From contig SADC01001234.1 of assembly GCA_004194705.1 (NCBI GenBank), positions 23,808 to 87,807 on the forward strand: a stretch of DNA of 64,000 bases, written 5' to 3'. The notes beneath the pieces were generated by a model, which did no database searches, had not been told where the DNA came from, and worked only from the letters and a program-made list of their open reading frames with translations. The DNA comes from Ditylenchus dipsaci (lineage: Eukaryota > Nematoda > Chromadorea > Rhabditida > Anguinidae). This document shows, piece after piece, positions 56,190-64,000 of the stretch; the stretch's first letter is position 1, and the number at the start of each line of letters is the position of its first letter. Both the position numbers and the translations under genes were made by a program.

Positions 56190-56660
56190 GTTGAAAATTC
56201 GTCTACCCCGTTAGCGCCCAATTGTTTGCGCCAATCGTTACGCCAAAACCTACAATTTAATTAAATAGCTTGCTACATATAGTTTTTCTAAGTAATTCGT
56301 AGATATTGTTATCTCAAGTTACTACTCAAATTGATGCCAGAGAGACGGGCTACATTTTGAGCATAAGGTTGTAAATGACCACATCTGCGAAATTGACTAA
56401 AAACTCAAAAGTTCTCGAAAAAGTCCAGAATTCCAGAAATTTGGGAGTTTTAGTAAATTTTGCAGATATGGTCAATTACATTTTCGCTCAAAATGTAGCC
56501 GTCTTTCTGATTTCAATTTGAGTATTAACTTGTAAATAATATTCACGAAATTACTTAGAGAAACCATATGTAGCAAGCTGATTAATTAAAAATGCAACGG
56601 TTTTTGCTATAGGCGATTTTGGCGCAAACAATTGCGGTAACGGGGTAGAGCAAATTCGCG
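56190..56660. mobile_element. Possible Mutator-like MITE with about 11-bp direct repeats
   Basis: Complementary arms contain CTACCCCGTTAGCGCC-type and TTTGCGCC words and extend 200 bp. Outside both ends is CGCGGTTGAAAA; a 9-12 bp duplication would suit Mutator-like elements. Other readings remain possible because the flanks are AT-rich. Confidence 0.5.
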
Positions 56661-59600
56661 GTTGAAAAACGTTTGAAATTCAACCAAGCTCATTTAGGAC
56701 TATCTTTTGACGTTGATTGATACACCTGTCGACACTTGATTTCGCCAGGTACTCGACAATTTAAGGAAAACCATACCCCGATAAGCCGACACCTCGATAA
56801 GCCGACACCCTGAGTTCGGTCCTTGGTGTCGGCTTATCGGGTCCGACTGTATTAAAAGTTAAAAGTTTGCTACAAAAATTTCAAAACGTAGGTTTATTTT
56901 CCGTTCGAAGATTTAGAAAGCGTTTTTTTGAAATATTTCAAGATAGTAATCATTTTGGTGCAAACTCATATGAAATAATTTGAAAAGTTGACAAGCATTT
57001 GCATCATCTTTAGCTGGTCAATTTTGATTCAGGCTAGGCGCTTCAGCAACGTCTTAGCGATGGTTTATTTTAGTCAAGGAACGAGATCAGGGTACGTTAC
57101 TCAAATTTGAAAAAAGTACAGTTGGCCAAAAAGTACAATCGGATCATTTTTAGTCAAAAGTGCCATTTTATCCAGTGCTTATTGATTTTGAACACCAAAA
57201 AAAAGATTTGACTAAAAACTTCAAAAATAAAAAGATTTTGCGTCCCGAAAAAAGTACAATCTTTTTAAAAAGTAAGTTACTTCCCTGAACAAGATCAATT
57301 TCACAGAATTATTATTGAAACTGTACGTGCTGTGATATGATCTTTTAAGAGACTTTCTGAGAAAATGATAAAGTTATAAGAAGATTACCACGATTTTTTT
57401 CAAATTTTTGTTTATGTCTATCGTGTTCTGCTACTTGTCCTGGAAATTTGAAAAGACAGCCCTTTGAAACATGCATATTGACCGAAATATATACATTTTG
57501 AAAATGCACTCAAATTTCGGGCTAAAGTATGGTACCACATGTTCCCAAAACTGGGTTTGACCAATATTCGAACGTTTCAGATCGTAATTAGCACGAAAAA
57601 CATGTTTTCCTGTGGCGGATAGACATCTGGAGCAAAAAAAATTTTTTGAAAAGTGTTCAAAATCTACATTTTTTGACCAAAATTCATTTTTTTCATTTTT
57701 TTGTTGAAATCGTCGTCTCCTTTTTTTTATCTGCTCATTTTTTGATTGACTAGTTTTTAGTTTCAAATGTCGTTCCATATCTATCTGATCTTTCTTCCAT
57801 TCTAATGTTATTGTTTCTTGCATAAAAAGCACTTTCGCCTCACAATGCCAGTGCCTGCCCAAGGCAAGCAGTGTGTATAAAGGCAGCCCTTGGCCCGAAC
57901 AATTACCCCAAATGCTTCCTATTGAATTAGGGTCCTGCCGAAGGCAGGCAGGTGTGTATAAGGGTCACCTTGGCCCCTAAACGCTAATGCGAGCACTGAA
58001 TTGTTCGGGAACCCAAAGGAACCCTTAAAGCCTCCGGGGCGTAGGGGGCTTAGGTTGAGCTTCACGACACAAGCGCACCCTGGAAAGTCCGAGCGAAAAG
58101 CATATTGGATCCATTCCCAGGGCCTTTATATAGTCAGCATGTGGGTTTTATGTGTTGCATACTTTTCATCGTTTTTGAAAAGTATGCAACACTATAACAC
58201 GAACCTTGTATGGTGTTGCACACTTTCATCGTTTTTGAAAAATTGAACCATGAACCCCACCCTGTGGTTTCGTCGATTTCGGTCAATTTTTTTTTGCACA
58301 TGTCTTTCCGCCACCGAAAACATGTTTTTCGTACTAATTACGACCTGAAACGTTCGAAATGTGGTCAAACCCCAGTTTTGAACATGTGGTATACCATACT
58401 TTAGCCAATATTGTTTTTTCCGAAACAGACGATCACTTATTTGTAGAGTTTGTGAAGCTCTACAAATGAGTGTCGTCTGTTTTAAAGTAAAAAATATTAG
58501 GGTTTTAAAAAGCAAAGCAAATTTGAAAGACGTTAACTGTAGAAGTGCCCGTTTAATGGAGGTTATACGTACTATTTTATAAAGCCATACAATTAAGGTC
58601 AGAAAAAATCCGGACTAAATTAAAATATTTTTTTATCTCAAGAGTAATTAAAAAATATACGCCAAGTTTTAATTTTAAAAACATTGTAAGCAAAACGAGC
58701 ACGCATGAAATAACGATAATTTTCATTGTAAAAAGAAAAACAGCAAAAAACTTTAATAGTTCTTCGAAATTTTTAAAATGTGTCGTTTTATGCAGCGCTT
58801 ATTTTTAAATTTTTGCATCGAGCTATATTTTAGAGATTTCAAAAATTTCGAGCGAGCGATATGATATTTTGAAAAAGTTTGAGCGATATTTTCGATATCC
58901 ATATATACCGTATTACTGTATTAACTCGCACCCCTCTAATAAGTCCCCACCCTACGGACCTTATATCTCACTAGAGCGAACATTTCGAAATCTGTTTTAT
59001 GCGTTTTCTTAGTTGCCGCGAGTTTACTTGATTACAGTTTCAGATTTGGTTAGCACCCAAAATCTCAAATCGACCTCAAAATTTTTCGATTTTTTAGAGG
59101 TTGAAAATAACTCCCATGGGGACTTAAAACAGTATACGGTATTGAAAATTAGAGGGTCGTTAAATCGAGGTTTTGATTTTTTAAGTGCGAAACTCTAGAT
59201 TCTAAAAAATATTGGCGAAATCGGAATCCTTACGATATTTGCTACAGACTGTCAAAATAATCGATAAAATTTTCAAAATGGGGTTAAAAAGGGTCGGACC
59301 CTAGGTGGCACGAACTTGAGGTAGGGTCATTAAATCGAGGTTTGACTGTATAATTTTTCAACCCCCATCGAAGAAGTCTAGAATTAGAACGGGGCTATAA
59401 TTTTTCAGCCAAAATTTGAGGGGTCTTGTAATTAGAGACGTCTATTATTAGAGGCGCGGTCTATAATCAGTGAAATACGTACACTATAGGGCCTCCTCTC
59501 AAAGACACCGTGATGATGTTTTTTTCGATGTTTCAAAAGAAGTGCTAATTTGACACTGTACGTGTTATGTTGTACGGGTCACCAAATAAGCACCCGTTTT

Positions 59601-61500
59601 ATTCTCATCCGACCTTTACTGAATCAACCGGCGTTATCAACCTTTTGATGCGCCGGTGGCGACCGGTTGATCACTTCCGTGGTTGATCAACCGAAAATCG
59701 TATCAACCGGTTGATGTGGATGTGGCGGTTGATAAAATCAGGCGTCAGCAAGACGTTCCCTCCCGGTGCCGATGGCTAAACACAACCTCATTTTGCTACG
59801 CCCACCTGGCTGGAGGTATTGATAATTACTCCTAACAGATGCTCAAATTTCAGCCGTTTACAGCTACTGTAGCAAAGATAAATAAAACGGGTTACCATCT
59901 CAAAAAGCACTCCTTCATACACAGATTTGAACAATATTATCAGAAAATTTTCTCTCTCTCTAACTTCGATTAGCGAAATTGGGGCCCCATGTAGAACCAC
60001 TCTCTTGCATCATAGGCTTCTCAAAATATTGTCAACATATTTTTTCGCATATATTTTTCACGTATGAGCATGTATGAAGAGAAATGCGCCAGGCTGCCAC
60101 ACTGCTTTGCTTAACAGACTTAAAAAATGCCAATCAATTTTTTCTCTACCATCTAAAGTGAAGATATCACTAATCAGATCCTTATAAATAAGCCATTTGC
60201 AGCATTTTAGCACACAAGATCTTATCGCTTTGTTCTATCCTTGCTCTTATTTCATGATGTTTTGTATTCCAGGTGTGAAACTTCAAGCATTTACTTATAT
60301 CTTTTATATGATATAAGTAGAAGTTTATGCCATGATTTTGTGGCCCTGATCTCTTTTTTCGATAGTACATCAAGTTTATTCATAGTATATCTTAAAATAG
60401 TAACATTTGGCTCTAAACTTGTAAGGTCATATTGAATTTTACGGGCATTTTCATCATTTTGAGTGATCAAACTTTAGTGGAATATTTATTGTTAGAATAA
60501 CATGTTCAAATCCATATTGAAGCCCAGTTAAGAGCTACAAAACCCATGTTACAGAATGATTTTGAAAAATATGAATGTTAGGGACTTCCTGAAAAAAATA
60601 AATTTCTAAAAATTGATCAAAATCCAAAAATGAAAAAGCCTTGGGTTTTTGGTCAAATTTCAAAGATATTAATTTTTTCAAGAGGCGATATCTCCAACGC
60701 CAGGTTTTCAAAGTCATTCTATTATGGCGTTGGTAGCTCTTGAACTGCGCTTCTTCATGGTTACGAGATGTGAGTCTAACAATGAATAGTCCATTGAACT
60801 TTCGATCACTTGAAATGATGAAATGCTTGTGAAAATTAAAATCACGTTACAAGTGTTTAGAGCCAAATCAGGACTATTCTAAGATATGTCAGATGATGAC
60901 CTCAATATACTTGTATTCGGTTTTTCAGGACTGGATGATAAATTAGTAAAAGATATCCAATATCGAGGCCAAAAATGTGTCGGACCCTAGTTAACAACCG
61001 AAAGCTATCGCATTGTACCCTCCCAAAAAAGCGATTCCAGTGTACTTCCCTTTACCAAACAAATTTCAAAAGAACACAACTCATTAACCAAAAGTCAATT
61101 CTGACTCCAAATTCGTGCTCAGCATTGTCGATTTGCATGTGAAACTGCTTTTGGATTTGAAAAGATGTCAAATTTTAAATTTCACTTGAGACAATAAATA
61201 TTTGAACAAATTCAAAATATTTATTTAAATATTAATTGTCTTTTGATTTGAATTCCAATGCTGTTTCACATGGGAATCACCACACGAAATCCGATGTCCG
61301 AATAAAGTTTTTTTTAAAATGCTTACACAGTTTTTTTTAAATGGAAATCAATGTCCAAAGTAGCGGTAAAAATATCCATTCCCTTCTTAAATAAATACTC
61401 CGCTATCGCATTTAACCTCTCAAAAAAGCGATCCAGTTACTGGTGCATTCCACTTGAGACAATAAATATTTAAAAAATTCAAAAAATTTTATTTAAATAT
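56661..61500. other. Repeat region, no gene
   Basis: Includes CGATAAGCCGACACC words (56775-56850), an inverted repeat 57500-57640 / 58285-58405, a decayed copy of the 11.2 kb MITE (58405-58570), a half TA fold-back (59150-59348), ATCAACCGG words (59620-59740) and a fold-back relative (60440-60830). 59750-60430 has no recognisable feature. Confidence 0.5.
59150..59348. mobile_element. TA fold-back, right arm only (word CCTCGATTTAACGACC)
   Basis: GGTCGTTAAATCGAGGTTTTG at the centre, core CAGACTGTCAAAATAATCG and GGGTCGGACCCTAGGTGG, end AAATCGAGGTTTGACTG then TA. Confidence 0.7.
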
Positions 61501-61509
61501 TTATGGACT

Positions 61510-62290
61510 CAAATTGAAAACACCCGTCAAAATATGTAAATTCTCCGTCAATTAAATTTTTAGTCAATACTGCATTAAACTTTGCGAGAATTTGAATTTT
61601 ATAGACAAAAAAACTTGGATCGCTTCAGAATACCTCCCGGATGGCCAAAAGCCCCTGAAATTAGTTTTTTGGAGTTTACTAAAGAGGAGTAACTTTTTGC
61701 GAAAATTCGATTGAGCTGATCAAGATTTCCAGTCAGATGGACTGAATCGTCAGAATTCCATGCTGAATCATTTTAAACAATCTGAAACCACCATAACCCA
61801 TCCTAATTGCTCCATGCTAGTATCTAAGTACTCTAAATCAGTGCTTAGGGTGCTTTCAGATGGTTGAGAATGATTCAGCATGGCATTCTGAGCGATTTAG
61901 CCCATCTGACTAGAAATCTGATCCGCTCAATCGATTTTTCGCGAAAAGTTTATCCCAATTAGTACCCTTAAAAACCAACTTTCAGGGGCTTCTGGCACCC
62001 GGGGAGGTAATCTGGCGATCCAAGTTATTTTTTGACTATAAAATTCGAATTCCCGCAAAATTTAATGCAGTATTTGATTAAAAATTTAAATTTGACGGGA
62101 GATTCACATAATTTGACAGGAGATTTACATATTTTGTTTGAATTTGAATTTGACGGGGTAAAAAATAATTTGACGGAGATTCACATAATTTGACAGGAGA
62201 TTTACATATTTGTTTGAAATTTGAATTTGACGGGGTAAAAATAAATTTGACGGGAGATTCACATATTTTAACGGGTGGTTTCCTTAAGCC
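61510..62290. mobile_element. Large fold-back with internal tandem duplication
   Basis: Arms complementary over about 330 bp (GATTCAGCATGG / CCATGCTGAATC near the centre at 61780 and 61875; GCGATCCAAGTT / complement further out). In the right arm an about 80-bp unit with AATTTGACGGGAGATTCACA is repeated in tandem at about 62088-62270. Confidence 0.7.
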
Positions 62291-62887
62291 TATTTATTGT
62301 CTCAAGCTGATTTTGGCAGTGATTTTTGATATCCCAACAGCATTTCACATTGTTTTCGACCCATGAATTCGATGTCAGAATTAAATTTTTTTATGTTACA
62401 CAGTTTTTGGAGTGTCAAGTACGCTCTATGACTCACTGTCCAACTTAAGCAGTCATTGGACTATGGTTCCAATACCCTTTTGCAGCCAACTAAAACAACT
62501 TCAAACTGTCCGATTCGAATTTGAGAGAATTTTTTCTCCTATCTTTTTCAGCATAAAGTTCATAAAAACGATCGCATTAGTACAAACCGGCCTTAAGTGT
62601 TGAAAAAGTTGATTGGGGAATTGTAGGGGGCGCTTGGAGTTGTATGCAAAGAGCGTCTAAATTTTGTATATTTTCTAGTTATAGACTGGAATGTCAAACA
62701 ACATTACCAACACAGCTCACTTTATTTGTTGAACTAACAAGTAACTATGCATTCCCGACAACTGTTTCTTGTTATGGTGCTTTTATTGGCTGTCGATCAG
62801 TAGTTTTATAAGTTCTGGATGCAGGTTGGCACTTTTAGAAAGAAATTTTGAAACATAAGAGTCTAGGTTCTATTTTTTAAAAACATA

Positions 62888-63169
62888 CAGTCAATCCCCG
62901 CTATAGTGACACCCTAAAAGTTCGTTTTCGCTCAGGGTCCAACACTTTTTTACCGCATTTTTGAAAATTTTACAAGTGTCTACCAGGTGTCACTATAGCT
63001 AGTAAGCTTTTTTTCACTTACATAAACGTTCGGGAAATTCAGAATCTTTACGATTTTTGATCAAACTGTATCATATTTGGTAAAAAATTTCAAAAATGAG
63101 GTAAAAAAATGGACGCTAGGCAGCGAGAACGAACTTTAAGGGTTGTCCCTATAGCAGAGGGTTGACTTT
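62888..63169. mobile_element. TA fold-back (word CCGCTATAGTGACACCC)
   Basis: CAGTCAATCCCCGCTATAGTG at the left, AAAGTTCGTTTTCGCTCAGG core, GGTGTCACTATAGC at the centre, complementary right arm to GGTTGACT. TA precedes the left end. Confidence 0.7.
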
Positions 63170-63639
63170 TTTTTTTCTTTTTAGTATTATTTGACCTCGT
63201 TGTAATGAAAATATCTTTTAAAATAACTTGATCATTTTTGATTGTAAGGTTGGCCGAAGTTTGGAATGGATTTTCAAAGCCTTATATTTCATTAATGTTA
63301 GGGTCATATATTTTTTCTTCTAAATATTATTTTTGTAGCCTTTCATCTCAAATGAGGTCTTTTGAGAAGTTTAACAAGCGTATTATCACTTTCAGTGATC
63401 AATGTTTTTATTGAACTTTAACATCACGAAAACATACTTCATCACTAGCGCAACTCAAAAGTTACGAAAGTTCAATACCCCCTGGTGTTTAGGAATAGAA
63501 TTATAAAATGAGAACCCGTGAAATGAATGTTTTTTTTGCTATTTTTGCCCTGAAAACAGATTGAAAACCTTGCGAAGAAAATTTAAATTTTTCTAAATAA
63601 AATTTTTGATATTCCGGTTTTCCGCGCATTTTGCATTAC

Positions 63640-63890
63640 TATCCAGCTTGGCCATTTCGACTTTTTGGGGATTTATCCACTTTCGGCCTTTCGGTTTTTT
63701 GGGCATTTTAGCCAGTTCGGCATTTTTGGGTATTCTGACCCATTAAGGCCGTTATCGTCTTTTGCCTATTTTGGTGATTTTGGGGAAGTTCGGACGCTTT
63801 AACCCGTCTGAATATTTTGTTCCAATTGGGCATATTGGCTCTTTCCGGGCATTTTCTGCCAGTTTGGTATTCTGACCTCTTTCTGGCATT
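63640..63890. repeat. GGCATTTTNGG word array
   Basis: Diverged tandem words of the type TTCGGCNTTTTNGGGCATTTTAGCC, unit about 25-30 bp, filling the right edge of the window. Confidence 0.5.
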
Positions 63891-64000
63891 TTGCGTACCG
63901 TATATTCTCTATTAGAAGGCCCGGCCTTCTATTTTTCAACCCTAAAACAAGTCGGAAAATTTTAAAAAGTGGAATCAGGTAAGCTCTGCTAACAAAGAAA

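Noticed and set aside
57431..57862. Minus-strand 143-codon frame
   Set aside because: Overlaps one arm of the inverted repeat 57500-57640 / 58285-58405; low complexity, no family, and the arm is transposon-like.
62412..62603. LRR-like exon (CSQLKQLQTVRFEF)
   Set aside because: Only one weak LRR-like run and an unsupported start; too little to claim another F-box/LRR copy.

Overview
The window reads as a repeat-rich, AT-rich nematode genome. The clearest lineage marker is a split gene at 1186-4692 whose exons match the nematode-specific SRT family of serpentine chemoreceptors. Supporting signs are a methionyl-tRNA synthetase with a C-terminal EMAP-II-like domain (the arrangement known from C. 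elegans), short GT-AG introns with TTTTCAG-type acceptors, a likely trans-splice acceptor 13 nt before the RBMX2 start codon, and scattered TTAGGC-containing repeats. The species cannot be named from the sequence.

Layout. 1-0.9 kb: exons of a BED-finger hAT transposase gene (minus strand). 1.2-4.7 kb: the SRT receptor (plus), with one 2.7 kb intron filled by four unrelated inverted-repeat elements. 4.8-5.0 kb: one decayed F-box/LRR exon (minus). 7.3-10.7 kb: a gene with a signal-peptide exon followed by a MICAL-like FAD domain, split by a hAT MITE and further broken by frameshifts and a stop. 13.0-14.8 kb: RBMX2 (minus, six exons, intact). 15.3-20.6 kb: a TTAA-bounded composite of related elements with long inverted repeats and a repeated intron-like module. 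20.6-30.6 kb: cytosolic methionyl-tRNA synthetase (plus, 25 exons, 920 codons after correcting three single-base gaps). 39.2-40.4 and 44.6-49.0 kb: two F-box/LRR paralogues (plus), both damaged. 49-64 kb: almost entirely mobile-element and satellite sequence, with no convincing host gene.

The bulk of the DNA is non-autonomous transposon sequence. Families that can be separated by target-site duplication are: hAT MITEs (8 bp, exact duplications at four loci), a TTAA-flanked family (one branch carrying a tRNA-like module), TA-flanked pogo/mariner-like fold-backs, one mariner-like MITE, a possible Mutator-like element and fold-back elements whose arms are tandem 15-20 bp words. Many are nested in one another or in introns.

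Two housekeeping genes (RBMX2, MARS) work in splicing and translation. The receptor, the secreted FAD protein and the F-box/LRR genes look like fast-turnover accessory genes, and most of them are breaking down. Single-base losses next to short homopolymers recur in several genes, including the essential MARS gene, so some apparent frameshifts may be assembly errors rather than mutations.
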